A DNA stretch of 64,000 nucleotides from Angiostrongylus vasorum (taxonomy: Eukaryota; Nematoda; Chromadorea; Rhabditida; Metastrongylidae): the NCBI GenBank assembly GCA_018806985.1, contig JADANN010000108.1, positions 682,001-746,000 of the forward strand. The letters run 5' to 3'. The notes beneath the pieces are model-generated. The model was not told the DNA's origin and made no database searches. It saw nothing but the letters and a program-made list of their open reading frames with translations. Shown here piece by piece: positions 40,401-50,990 of this stretch (position 1 is the first letter of the stretch; the number at the start of each line of letters is the position of its first letter). The position numbers and the translations under genes are program-made.

Positions 40401-40532
40401 AAAACGTATATAAAGCAAAGGAAATATACCACTTACACCAATGGAAATAGTGTCCTCGGATGGAAATTTCGGTAGGAACCGATCTCCATTTTTCTCCTCT
40501 GTTTTATTTAGTGGTCGGATGCGACAGAACAC
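31385..40532 (-). CDS. unc-116: Kinesin-1 heavy chain (UNC-116/KIF5 orthologue), all but the first short coding exon
   Basis: Plus-end microtubule motor for axonal and organelle transport. Minus-strand exons: 40532-40437, 36459-36298, 36211-36058, 35356-35213, 35118-34994, 34914-34661, 34576-34489, 34324-34089, 34016-33920, 33328-33125, 33006-32866, 32791-32381, 32131-31982, 31576-31385. About 817 residues; C. elegans UNC-116 has 815. Motor landmarks: [20 protein letters not shown]-loop GQTSSGKT, switch [10 protein letters not shown], switch II DLAGSE, neck linker [13 protein letters not shown]. Then come coiled-coil exons and the tail [20 protein letters not shown] and [12 protein letters not shown], which holds the autoinhibitory IAK-like region. 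The exon 33920 donor is GC. The acceptor at 34916 leaves one extra base. Missing: about 13 N-terminal residues upstream of 40532. Intron 1 of the visible part (40436-36460) is repeat-filled. Confidence 0.93.
31690..31928 (+). repeat. Family B SINE-like repeat, internally deleted
   Basis: An intact head (GTGCGTAGGGCAGTGGTCC...ACATGGGATCGACCC) is followed by a local triplication of CCCACCAAG. About 45 bp are lost after GATACATC. Lies in the last kinesin intron, antisense to the gene. Confidence 0.75.
33465..33850 (+). repeat. Family C dispersed repeat in kinesin intron
   Basis: Near-complete copy from AACGTTTTACCGCCTCATCG to GACGGGCCGTTCAAGTATCAAGTAAG. Confidence 0.75.
34398..34450. repeat. 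(AT)n microsatellite in kinesin intron
   Basis: About 25 uninterrupted AT dinucleotides, only some 40 bp from the splice donor at 34489. Confidence 0.95.
36885..37110 (+). repeat. Family C repeat, partial, in kinesin intron
   Basis: Both ends are present (GGTTTACAGCCTAATCGTGGC and GGGCCATTCGCGTATTAAG). The middle is deleted relative to 33.5 kb. Confidence 0.65.
37195..37650 (-). repeat. Family G dispersed repeat in kinesin intron
   Basis: Inverted homologue of 28590-28990. It shares TGGTATGACAACAAAGTCTTTAGCG-type and CATTCCACTTCTCGTAGCAT blocks. Confidence 0.65.
37862..38228 (+). repeat. Family C dispersed repeat in kinesin intron
   Basis: Near-complete copy. Its last 10-12 bp are duplicated in tandem (CCGTCCAGGTATCCGTCCAGGTATA). 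Confidence 0.75.
38229..39984. other. Kinesin intron sequence, nothing recognised
   Basis: 1.7 kb of unique-looking AT-rich intron without exon-like segments. Confidence 0.4.
39985..40125 (-). repeat. Family A SINE-like fragment in kinesin intron
   Basis: TGATATTTACAAAACTCCGGA through CGTTCACCACCACACCATGCGAGTCC. Confidence 0.7.
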
Positions 40533-40954
40533 CTGCGGTACAAAAAACAGTGATATGGAAAATATCATGAAATCAGACGACACGAAAACTTTGTGTATAA
40601 GAACACAGTCACTTGAAAGAGTAATAGCTACACAGCGCACATATCTATCGGTCGTACAATTTCTATTTCATATTTGCATGAAAACAACAACAAGTACAAC
40701 TTTTAGCATACGCCTATAGATAAATTTCCTTTTAAAGCTTCTATATAACGAAGCAACAACCTTCTCCTGTTTTCTTTCTTAACACATACGCGACAACGCC
40801 TAATTTCCGGCGGTTTACGGACTTGCTCGTTTTTTTGACAATAAGAGATAATTTTTCGCTAACTAGAGGACTTAAGAGATTTTGAACATCTCAGCACTGT
40901 AGCGGAGACCAGTCGGTCTATGGATATGAATGGTATAAATGGTACTATTTACTA

Positions 40955-41240
40955 ATAAAGGATAAAGGATAGAGCTCTCGGCGTTGATCTATCCCCTGAG
41001 GGATGCGCCATGCATTCGACTTCATTGAGCATCGTCGGAGGTGAATGAACGCATATCTGGCCTTTACGATGACTCGAGGTGACCTACCGATGTATCGAGC
41101 CAGTGCTGCAATCTTCCCAGACAAGTATGGTACCAATTTACAGAATCCGGAGGGATGGAACGCTTGCTGAGCCTAGGACGCGGGGATCGATTCCACGTGT
41201 ATTGCATGGCGCATCCAACCTCTGCGCCACACGCAACCGG
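40955..41240 (-). repeat. Family B SINE-like repeat
   Basis: Full reversed copy: GGATAAAGGATAGAGCTCTC tail, body, and B-box GGGATCGATTCCACG. It lies upstream of the first visible kinesin exon. Confidence 0.75.
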
Positions 41241-43404
41241 TACTATTCACTACATGCTACTATGGTGCATTATGCGAACACAATGAAGTAGGCATTTGGA
41301 TGGCTATGCAGTTAATGCTGAGTTCATTTCTGTATCGTTCATATCAGCTCATACCATAAGATAATTATAACTCATTCTATCTACTATAAGTGAAGTAACG
41401 GTCGAAACCCAACCAAACTACCGGTCAAAGAATTTGTCCAAAGAAGGTTTTTTATATATTTCTAAGTGCAGAACAAAGCTTTTCTCAGTTGAAGCAAGCC
41501 AAAGCATCAGTTGGACAAACTGTCAATTGATTACGCAGAATCCAAGGAAGTTTTTGTGCCAAAATAAACCATTAGAGAATGACCTTAACAGAGGTCATAC
41601 CGGCCACAGTATCCCTTTCCAAACGACATTTATAGATGTCATGTCATCACGAATGTGTTAAAAGGTATACGTGCGTATGTGAGCTTCAAATGTAATAAAG
41701 GACTACCTGCACACCGCACTCAGCTGGTCCCTCAGCCATTTCGCAACCGCACTTGGTCTATCTACCCTGAAATCGGACAAACTGAAAGCAGTGCATATTG
41801 CTGTAGCCACCTCTATGCGTGGAAAATAGATAATCGATATGTACTGGAATTCAGAAAGAAAGTGTTCCAAACCGATTACGACTACCTCTGGTGGAGGAAT
41901 GCTAGTAAATGAATGATACAGGATCCTAATGATCCGACTTCTAAGCCAGATAGGGATAAGCGTGACGCGAGAGCATGGATACAACAAACAAGCGACCATT
42001 GCGAAATATATCGATCCGGACCCAACACTACCACCAACAAACGACTGCATCACTCCCATGAAATCCCTGGAAAGTCACAGTCCCACAATGAGCTCACTGT
42101 CTAGCTAAAAAATGGAGCAAGGATTTATCATCGTCTAGGGTTTCTAGCCGTAATAACAATATTCATTGTCGGCGCTGGTGAGATTACGGGAAGTCAACAC
42201 ATATTTTACTTCCTTCAAATAAGAGTATTTGGAAGATGTCCGACAGCATAAAAGCGCGTACTATAATCACTATCAGGCTACCCTATCAAGAATCTGGAGC
42301 GAGCATTACTAAAGTTAACATTCACCCTGCTCACACCCTAGAGCTGCCCACTGTGCCTCGAGGGTCACTTGTAAGCAGCCATACAAGGTTTTCATGAGTT
42401 TTAGGAGAAAGTGGCAATGGATGACTGGCACACCGCCTGAGTTGCTCGTACTCAAGAGTAAAATGTCGGGTCTTTTCATGTAGTCTTGTTTCCTGTTTAC
42501 AGTGACTTGTTTGTTGCGGGAAACCCATGACAGCGCCCGGCTTATCGAGTGCATGATAAAATTCATATGGATATAAAATACACCCATCCATGACATCTCC
42601 ATCCGGAAACCCAGCAAACAACGGAACCGTGTCGTAAGTCGTCTCCCTGCTGCAAAATACCCTCGTTTCAAGATGGCAAAGCTCCTTGCAATCAAAAAAT
42701 ATTAGCGACCAGGGTAACGCACTGATAAAGCCAAAACACTGACATCTCGTGACTTCAAAGAAAGAATCTTGATCAGATGGAAGAATCCTAGTGAAATGAA
42801 CAGTGTGCTGGGACCCCCACGATTACTCGCAAGGACAGTAATTCAAATATCAAATATCTTCGAGTACATGAAAATATAAGTCACTTCAGCGCAACAGGCA
42901 CTAGATCCATCTGTATCTCGGGTAAGAGATGTTCGGCTTTGCTTTGCACTTAGCCACCTATCCTAGGGTGAGTCAACGTGTACACTCACAGCCATGCAGC
43001 CCGGAGTCCCTGGTATCAGCGAGAGCGGTAAGTGTTTCAAACGATATCGCCAGCCAAATAAGAAAATCTGCCGGACGGACAACAGAGGCCCACAGACCGC
43101 ACAGAGGATCCGATGGAGAAATGCCGCCTTGCGAGTGGCACCGTAGTCACAGCGATCAATACGACGACGACAATACAAAAGTTTAAATGTAGTGGAAAAT
43201 ATGGCGCAACAATCATCAAATGAAACAAACGTATGGAAGCCTCAGAATGACGGAAGCCTCGTTAATGAATAAACAAAGTCATTTTTAAAGGGCAACCACG
43301 ATTTTAGGGTCCAGCTAGTAGAAACCAAGCGGACAGAACTCAGCTCTGTTCCGCAAGGCGAAATTATTCCGATTATGATTTATTTTCTAGAATAACAGCG
43401 CACA
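41241..43404. other. Upstream of kinesin, no exon identified
   Basis: The missing first coding exon of unc-116 (about 13 codons ending phase 0 before a GT donor) should lie here or further right. I could not place it. Confidence 0.35.
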
Positions 43405-43429
43405 AGTGGACCACACTATGATTTCAGCT

Positions 43430-43800
43430 GCACAGAGGCGAATGGGACGACGCAGCGTCGCCCTCGGAACGAGACATCCGCCTCGCGGAAGGCCGCGGCC
43501 GCGCCTCAGTCCGCGCGGCGTCGCCTCAGTCCGCAATTATCGGCGCCAACCCGATGCGGCGCGGTTAGCACGCTGCAGCGGGTCCTCGGAGGGCGAGCTC
43601 GTCGGAGAAGTGACGGTCGCTCGGAAACCGGATCCAAACTGGGCTGTTCGGCTGCCAGTATCAAGTACAGTCGAACAGTTCCGAGTTTCAGGTACAAGGT
43701 CCACAAGGGCCCAGAGTCGTCAGTGAGCTTTTCGGCCAGAACCGCTATCGCAGAACGACCAGAAACTCGGAACTCAGAGTTGAGGGCGATAAGTGTGAAC
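43430..43800. promoter_or_regulatory. GC-rich island, candidate promoter or 5' exon region
   Basis: The 43435-43640 stretch is strongly GC and CpG rich (GCGGAAGGCCGCGGCCGCGCC, CGCGCGGCGTCGCC) in a window that is otherwise AT-rich. On the minus strand it faces the kinesin gene 3 kb away, so a promoter or 5' UTR is plausible; this is inference. The flank holds an inverted repeat (GTTCCGAGTTTC at about 43679 and GAAACTCGGAAC at about 43760). The ORFs through it show no family signature. Confidence 0.35.
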
Positions 43801-43879
43801 TTCTTCCTCATTCACCTAGTGATACTGAATAAATCGATGTTATAGGGCCGGTGGTTTCTAGTAATTGTAAACGCAGTGA

Positions 43880-44145
43880 TCTGTACGGCCACAATGATGC
43901 TGAGATATTTGCGAAACTCCGGATCGCAGGTGTTTGCAGTGGGGAACGAACGTGCTACTACCCTTTTCAGGGGGCTAACGCGTTCACCACCACATCATGC
44001 GGGTCCGTTTCGCCTTTCTCTCTGCTAGTTCTATCAATCAGTGCCATCAGCAATTACCCTTCAATGGGATTGATCTGGGTAGACCACATCGGCACTGAAC
44101 CCACTTAAGCTGAGGCTGTAGTTGAAATCACAATGTTTACTTTTT
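43880..44145 (-). repeat. Family A SINE-like repeat
   Basis: TGCTGAGATATTTGCGAAACTCCGGATCGCAG through GGGTAGACCACATCGGCACTGAACCCACTTAAGCTGAG. Confidence 0.75.
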
Positions 44146-44465
44146 ATTTGCTGCTTACTATAATTTTTCACGGTAAGGTATTGTGTGGAATCAACCACAA
44201 CGATGCTGGAATATTCGCAAAACTTGGGCCCCTGGCCAGATCGAACCACGATTTTTTTTCGATTTTTTTCCCTTTCCGAGGGCTCGCTCATTACACATTG
44301 CACCACGGAAGCTCTTGGTGTACGTTTCTCTCAGCTAGTTTTCTATCTGCCAGTGCCATCAGCAGTCACCCGTCAACGGGATTGATCTGGGGAGTCCACA
44401 TCGGCAACGAACCCAGTCAAGCAGAGGCTGCAGTACCCTTACTATTACCCTTTCCGGGGTTCCGT
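44146..44465 (-). repeat. Family A SINE-like repeat, tandem second copy
   Basis: Directly follows the previous copy in the same orientation but carries the other head type (CGCTCATTACACATTGCACCACGG; B-box CCAGATCGAACCACG), so the pair forms a longer array. Confidence 0.75.
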
Positions 44466-44699
44466 AAGATAATATTTCATTACAGTGATCTGTAATGAAA
44501 TATTTTGTTACGAACCGTCTCCAAGTCCTCGTTTAAGCCGACTTTTGGTCAGTGAGCAAATTTGTCTGTTACACTTCTGTATTTCTTTTCTTCTAATATA
44601 TAACGGTAAGAAAGTCAAGGTTTTTCTTAGCTGACCGTTTGTGCCAATAACAGCGCAACGAAGGTGTACAGTGCCTTATCCGGTTGCCTGATCTTATGC

Positions 44700-45435
44700 T
44701 TCCCTAAGATACAGGTAGGTCCAGGGGATGGACTCCTTGCTTCTGCTGCGCCGATATGACACGTATTGGCTGCGTGTTCTCGTTTATTCGTATTCCATTA
44801 TACGTGTCAATTCTGCCAAAAGGCCTGCAACGAAGTGACTGCGAACTATATGGGAGGCGGTTAGGGAGCGCTCTATAATAGCAGTGAATATACCCAACCC
44901 TCATATTCAGAATTCGGCAAGCTGTACGTGGGTACCAAAGGCCAAACACAATAAGATAGACGAGTCCCATTCCTGTGACACAGAAGGAGCCCCAGAAACG
45001 ACAGCGTTGAAAAGGACAAGTACGGAGAGGCTGCCAAAATCTCAGCACCATTTGAGGTTGCCTTGATCTCCCGTATGACGCAAGTGCGGATGGGACTCCG
45101 AAGATCGAACCTAGGTCGACGATGAAAAATCAAAGACGCCACTCTATGCACCAGCTGTCGAAGATAAGGTGAGCCGGACACGCATTGCGTATGAACGACA
45201 ACCCATGGACAAGAGTCGTTAGCGACCGGGTTCCTCGGGATGTCAAACGCACCGCAGGAAGACCACCGACCTAATGATCAGCGTCCTTCACGAAAAATCT
45301 TAGAAGGAAGATACTATGCTCAACGAGTCCCTAGAGTAAGCAGAACTCATTGGGCTACTTTTGCACGCAACCACGGGATATGGAATGTTTACTGGCGCCT
45401 GCTCGAGTCAATCGACGATTAACTGGAGACAGGTG
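44700..45435 (+). mobile_element. RTE LINE copy with internal deletion
   Basis: The 5' leader and start of the ORF (44700-45060, homologous to the reverse complement of 26440-26050) are joined directly to the 3' end (45060-45435: ACGCATTGCGTATGAACGAC, GAATGTTTACTGGCGCCTGC). About 2.6 kb of endonuclease and RT are gone. Confidence 0.75.
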
Positions 45436-45449
45436 ATACAGGGTGACGC

Positions 45450-45718
45450 TTTACACGCAGGCGCGCACTGGTTAGAGGTGCCCTGCAATGCATACATGAT
45501 CCTTGGTTCGATCCTGCACACCTTGCTCATCAAACCCATCAATTCTACGAGGTCGATAAATTAGTACCAGACTTGAAGCACATATGATACCTCGGTAAGC
45601 TGTCGGAAGTCATTGTATAGGCCAGATATGCTATCAGTCATCTCTAACAATGCCTAAGGAAGTAAAATTGATAGTTCATGCTTCAAAGATTGATCAAAGT
45701 CCAGAGCTTTATCCTTAT
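45450..45718 (+). repeat. Family B SINE-like repeat
   Basis: Head ACTGGTTAGAGGTGCCCTGCAATGCATACATGATCC; the body is degenerate, ending CAGAGCTTTATCCTTATCC. It sits directly after the RTE 3' end. Confidence 0.65.
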
Positions 45719-46714
45719 CCCCTATGCTTTACACGATTAGGTTTCCTATCACTAACTGGTTAGTGCCTTTGTTTAAAATCTCCTCCTGACCCTCTGGAGG
45801 TGGACAGAATAAAGTGAGAATATGTAAATGGTTTTGCAAATGCGAGCGGAATCATTGTACGTTTGTATTAGCTCGCGGAGACTCGTAGTTTCAAATCATC
45901 TGTATTTCACAGATGTGATTTCTCATACATCTAGCATTGTACTTATGAGTATAAGAACTGATAAAAAGTCAAGTCTCAGTACTTAAGGGACTGTGGGTAG
46001 CACTGCGCAGTACACTTGCTCAGAAAAAATGACTTGCTTCGCTAGTAATCTACTAACCACGACATGAATGTTGCACTTGACTGAACAGACTCCTCCAAGG
46101 TATTTCTACTCGTCTCTGTCACACACCACAGCTTCCCCAATGGATTGCAGTCAATCGGAGAATACGCCATATTTTTCATAAAAAGACATTTTGCTTTTAG
46201 TATTTATTGCGAGTGCTGATCTAGGGCAACTCTCTAGATTCTGTCATAGGGGAGCTCAGAAGAGTCGCACTCATGAACGGCGGATGCTCGTTGAACAGAA
46301 GTGAGGTTTCTGAGTGGAAGTGAACCGAAACTTGTGAGTACTTGGTTTGATTGTAAGACTTTAACGAAATCGACGCTCACGATATAACAGCACTCACCCA
46401 TCACTTTGGCGCAGTGTAAACTGCAGGCCACCATGGTTTTCGTCTGCGTGTTAGTGCAAAAAATATGGCCGGTTTGGTTCCGCGTTTTTCCTCCTCTCCC
46501 AATTGGGGGACGCACAATGTACTCGTAGAGAACCACCTTGCGATCCACAGGAGATCAGTCACACATAGTTAGCAACTTGAGGATGAACAAATTTTTTTGA
46601 CTACTGTAGCAGGAAGACAGATTTGAACTGACTGAGTAATAGCATCGAAAACCTTTTACAATCATTAAACTTTACACATGTTTACCTGGTATCGCGAGTG
46701 CCGAGTAAATCTGG
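45719..46714. other. Intergenic, no gene seen
   Basis: About 1 kb with no recognised exon. Minus-strand open frames at 46.2-46.5 kb lack family motifs. Confidence 0.35.
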
Positions 46715-46925
46715 ATATGTTATGGGTGGCTGAATGCATATTTGGCCTATACAATGACTTTTGGTCGCCCACAATTGTGTCAATTCTCTTCTAGTTCCTT
46801 CTCAAATTAACCTGATATCAATTTGCCGACCCATAAGGAGGGAGACTTGATAAGCCCGTGGCGTTGGATTGAGCCAAAGACCGTGCCTGTTTTACAATCC
46901 ACCTCAACCCACTGCACTAGACGAG
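46715..46925 (-). repeat. Family B SINE-like repeat, degenerate
   Basis: GGGTGGCTGAATGCATATTTGGCCTATACAATGACTT through a damaged B-box/A-box head ending CACTGCACTAGACGAGCCC. Confidence 0.6.
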
Positions 46926-47079
46926 CCCATAAGAAAAAAAATTATTGTCGTTAAATTCGAATTTTGCTTGTATAACTTATATCATTTACAATCCCATTAG
47001 TCTTCGAATCATTTTTACAATAACAGTTCGTCGAAATGCCCGCGTATGTCTGGAGGTGAACTCTAGCATACATTGCTTA

Positions 47080-47285
47080 AATTCTGCTCACTAAGCTAAC
47101 TAAACCTTTCATCCCTCCGAGTAGAAACGCTAACCTGATAGCGTGATATGCCATTGAAAGTCAATGTATAAGCCAAATGTGTATTTGATCACCTCTATGA
47201 AGCCACAAATGGAGTGGAATGCCTGACACATCCCCAAGGGATTATTAATCAACGCCAAGCGCATTATGTTTTACTGCTTTTTGTG
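47080..47285 (+). repeat. Family B SINE-like repeat, head truncated
   Basis: CTAAACCTTTCATCCCTCCGAG through GGGATTATTAATCAACGCC. Confidence 0.55.
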
Positions 47286-47394
47286 AAAACTATTCTTTTG
47301 ATCAAAAAGGCCGATAAACCTCGGCATAAATAATCCATATACTTACTTTTATGTTCTTATGAACTGCTCTTGTTTGGCCAATGCCGTGTTGGCA

Positions 47395-47475
47395 TAAGTT
47401 GACGTTGTTGTTGTTGCTGCTGTTGTTGTCGTTGTGGTTGCTACTGTTGTCGTTACTGTTGTTGGTCGATGGCTC
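47395..47475. repeat. Imperfect (GTT)n/(GTC)n microsatellite
   Basis: GTTGTTGTTGTTGCTGCTGTTGTTGTCGTTG and similar. It abuts a decayed hammerhead-like Penelope tail on the minus strand (GGCTCTAAGGAAGGCGAAATCG, about 47480-47515). Confidence 0.7.
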
Positions 47476-47576
47476 ACGTTCGAACGATTTCGCCTTCCTT
47501 AGAGCCGTGTTGTTACCAGTGGAACAACAATTTATACCAACTTCGCATCAGCTATATAAAAGCAGTTCATAAGATA

Positions 47577-47868
47577 GGGTCAAAAAGGATAAAACCCCCC
47601 GGCGTTGACCAATCCCCTGATGGATGCACCACTCATTCGACTTCACCAAGCATCGTTTGGAGGTGACTGAATGCATATTTGGCCCTTAAAATGACTCGCG
47701 GTGGCCTACCGATGTATCGAGCTAATGCTGCTATCCTCCTGAACAAATCTGGTACCAATTTGCCGATCCCGGAAGGAAGGAAGGCTTAGCGGGCTGCGGG
47801 CGCGAGGATCGATCTCATGTGTATTGCAGTGTGCCTCTGACCACTGCGCTACACGCGCCCCATTTCAT
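47577..47868 (-). repeat. Family B SINE-like repeat
   Basis: Full reversed copy with intact head: GGATCGATCTCATGTGTATTGCAGTGTGCCTCTGACCACTGCGCTACACGCGCC. Confidence 0.8.
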
Positions 47869-48654
47869 AATAACCTGTAAATAAATATTCTCATGATTCT
47901 CCTCACAGTATTTTGACTGTATTCTAAATGCCATTGATTTCCCAGTTCTTCGACTGCACCTAAATTATCGCGTATTCTGGAAATTCTATTGTGTTGATCA
48001 GCATGGAGTTTCTGTGTATATAACGATATAACATTGTTTATGCCAGTTACTATAGGTCAGCCTAAGCACCACTATGATATATATGCTTCCTCAAATGGTG
48101 TTTGTAACTCTACTTCTGCTTTGCTCTGCTTTGCAGTAAATCCCGTAATCTCTCGAGTTGATGAAATCTTCACTAAAGGCCTTTCGGACAGACTCTCAAA
48201 TCTCCAAGGTTTTCTGGTGGAAGAAATGTTAGAGGTGGTTAACAGTGTGTTAAATAAACAACACGCATTTCATTTGTAATCAGAAGAAAAAAAATGCTTG
48301 TGCAAAGTTCGGATTCTCATAAATATCTACGTAAGGGTTATCTAAATGGAAAACGAGGTTTGCGATTTTATAAGTTCTAAACAGAAAGTGAAATAAGTCG
48401 CGAGAAGATCGGAAAATTTTGAATCATTAGATATCTGGTTATAGTGCCTTCAAAAAAGAAAGAAGGAGTTTGAGCAGTTCTATGAGTACTTCGAAAAACA
48501 GAACATCATAGAACTGGTGACAATGTGTGTGCTGCGATTTTTTTCCTTAGGAAACCAGCTCCTTTACTATGTGTTTGGAAGTAGAAAGCAATCAGGAGAA
48601 CACTTTTCAATTAGAAACCGAACGAAAAAAATATTTGGTACTATTCACTTCTCA
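47869..48654. other. Intergenic, no gene seen
   Basis: An 81-codon frame (48034-48279) ends in an amphipathic stretch, but it has no splice or family support. Confidence 0.35.
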
Positions 48655-48930
48655 CGAGCACGGTGGCATAGTGATCGGAGGCGCCCTGCAACACACATGG
48701 GATCGATCCTCGCGCCCATGGCCCACCAAGCCTTCCATCCCTCCGGGGTCGGTAAATTGGTACCAGACTTGTCTGGGAGGATAGCTGCACGAATCGATGA
48801 ATACGTAGGCCACCGTGAGTCATTATAAAGGCACAGGTATGCATCCAGTTACTTCCAAGGATGCTGAATAAAGTCGAATGCATGGGGCATACCTCAGGGG
48901 TTGGTCAACGACGAAATAGTTATCCTTTAT
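48655..48930 (+). repeat. Family B SINE-like repeat
   Basis: One of the best-preserved copies: AGCACGGTGGCATAGTGATCGGAGGCGCCCTGCAACACACATGGGATCGATCC with body and TTATCCTTTATTTTTTTT tail. Confidence 0.8.
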
Positions 48931-49284
48931 TTTTTTTCTCACTTCTCACTCGATGGTTCCAGAGTGTTTGCGAAATTCTAGCGACCAGAGGACGATTTTT
49001 TATGTTTATCCGCAGTCTATTCTGGAGTTACCGTTTTCTGCAAATTCTTGTGAAGTACTGATCACCCAAAAGGGAATAATCTTTTTTTATCGGTCAGTGC
49101 AGGAAGACGGGTATTTCAAGTTATTTACTTCGTAGAGATGATGGTTACACGCACGTTAATCTTTCTTTAGCTAAAATCAATTTTAAGCGTCGCAGTTGCC
49201 ACCCAAAGCCACATAAGAAGAGCATTGTCATGTTTATCATACATGAGGGGTATGTTGGATATAAAAATGAATTATGACGTTTGA

Positions 49285-49558
49285 TGGATAAAGCGTCTTT
49301 CGTCGATCGTCTCTGAACAATGCGCCATGTTCGATTCTATAGGGTGAAATCGCAGAGGTGATTGTAAGCTATGTGGTCCCTAGAGAAGGACTTTCAGTGG
49401 CTTGCCGATGTACCACTTTAGTGTTTTTACTCTCCCAAAGAATATTGGTATCAATGACCCACCTACGAGGTATGGACGGCTAGATGAGGCTCAAGCGCGT
49501 GCTCGAACTGCGATTATTGCAGGGAACCTTTAACTATTGACCTATAATCGCCCGCTAT
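49285..49558 (-). repeat. Family B SINE-like repeat, degenerate
   Basis: GGATAAAGCGTCTTTCGTCG through GTGCTCGAACTGCGATTATTGCAGGGAACC and CGCCC; heavily mutated. Confidence 0.55.
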
Positions 49559-50029
49559 GGAGAAATTATGAACCAACATTATAAAATAGAAAGATATTGT
49601 TCATGTCGAAATGGCGCTTTCAAAAATGCTTGGGTTTTGGGCTGTTTTTGGCATTTCATCTGTAAGAAAGAACTAATAGTCGAGTGAAGGAATAACAATG
49701 GGCGGTCGAACATTATAAAATCGACGACTGGAAATCGAAACTTCGAATTCAGCAACATTCGTAATCGTCGTTTTGGCGAGGTCTTCAAGAAGAGAAAACA
49801 GCAGCGTTCCAGAAGCTCTCATGATTTCATGAAATCAAGCAGATTTAAAACATTTACGACACCAATTTTTTTGGTAACTGCGGGTAATTTACTAATAACT
49901 TAAGCACTTAGGAACCTCATCACTTAACAGAATCACAGAAGATACTAAGTACTAGGTAGATACTAGATACTAGACAGAAAGCGATGAGTGTGAGAGGAAG
50001 CTATTCTGTGTCCAACGTGATTGAAGTCT

Positions 50030-50170
50030 TGGTTTAACACTTTCTCTGTTTGCTTATGGAGGTGTTTGGCTGGGTAGGTTGCGGTCAACGTGACCTTTCC
50101 AGGCTCAGGAGGGCGAAATCCGCCGAAACGTCGGCTTCATGGTAATAATAAATGAAATAACACCTCGTAT
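50030..50170 (+). ncRNA. Penelope-type tail with hammerhead-like remnant
   Basis: GAGGTGTTTGGCTGGGTAGG, GACCTTTCCAGGCT, then CAGGAGG-GCGAAATCCGCC-GAAACGTC-GGCTT. The first core box is mutated; stem II, GAAAC, the GUC triplet and AGGCT/GGCTT stem I remain. The tail CACCTCGTATTTGC...AACAAGAATAC matches 17.6 kb. Confidence 0.5.
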
Positions 50171-50334
50171 TTGCTTAACAAGAATACACAACGTCAACTC
50201 TGAACTCGTAGCCCATATCTTCGAAACCTAGACCAACCGCGAAATCCAGGAGGATACACATAAACAGCGAAGTATAGGTGCAATGGCCATTTAAATTCAC
50301 AGATGGGAACGGTTTTAGGATTACGGATTGGGCT

Positions 50335-50465
50335 TCAAGAACATCACTGTGTTCAAATCAGAGTGCAACCATGGACGACGATTGCGCGGGAACGAAACGA
50401 GTGGAAGATGTGCTGGAGCCCGCACTACTCGTGAAGACTGGTCTTTCACGCGTCCAGGTAACTAT
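50335..50465 (+). repeat. Family C repeat fragment
   Basis: The 3' end only: GGAACGAAACGAGTGGAAGATGTGCTGGAGCCCGCAC...CGTGAAGACTGG. Confidence 0.45.
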
Positions 50466-50784
50466 AGTTAAACTTATGCTTATACTAGAACTTTAGCTTT
50501 ATTGAAAACAAAGAATAAATCCTTAAAGATATCAACGCAAGTGATGCACCAGGTGCTTAATCAACGCATTTGGAGGTCACCATGGCGAGGTAACCATTGC
50601 ACGAAATATCAATTGTTCAGCGGCCTCTACTATTCGAAATGTAAGCTTTAATGAAAAAGAAGCACCTCGTTTAGTGGGGTCCAGAAAATCAGCTTCTCAT
50701 CTTGACTATCAAGTACGAAAACTTGCGTCTTATCTATTGATTCTCCAACAACTTTTTATTTCGATTAACGATGTTGATTACGGA

Positions 50785-50990
50785 TTTTCGGAGATGACTG
50801 AATGCATATTTGGCCTATACGGTGTCTTGCAGATGCTTACCAATGTGCGATGTCAGCGTTTTATCGTCGCAGACAACTCTGCTACCACTGTGGCCACCTC
50901 GGAGTGATGACGGGCTTGGTTAGACAGTGGCGCAGAATCGAACCCATGATTGTTTGTATATTGTAGGGCACTGCTTACTATGAAGGACTA
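50785..50990 (-). repeat. Family B SINE-like repeat, degenerate
   Basis: GGAGATGACTGAATGCATATTTGGCC through GCGCAGAATCGAACCCATGATTG and a decayed A-box. Confidence 0.6.

Noticed and set aside
41655..42059. Frames of 85 and 118 codons on opposite strands at 41.7-42.0 kb
   Set aside because: No recognisable domain, no splice sites, and mutual overlap typical of chance open frames.
43406..43811. Arg/Pro-rich open frames of about 100 codons on both strands in the GC-rich island
   Set aside because: High GC removes stops by chance. No splice sites, start context or family motif supports translation, so the block is reported as a possible regulatory region instead.
47381..47572. Leu-rich frame LLLLLLLSLWLLLLSLLLL resembling a membrane segment
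   Set aside because: It is a translation of the GTT/GTC microsatellite.
48034..48279. 81-codon frame ending DEIFTKGLSDRLSNLQGFLV and onward
   Set aside because: Reads somewhat protein-like, but it has no homologue I recognise and no splice or promoter context; left as unassigned.
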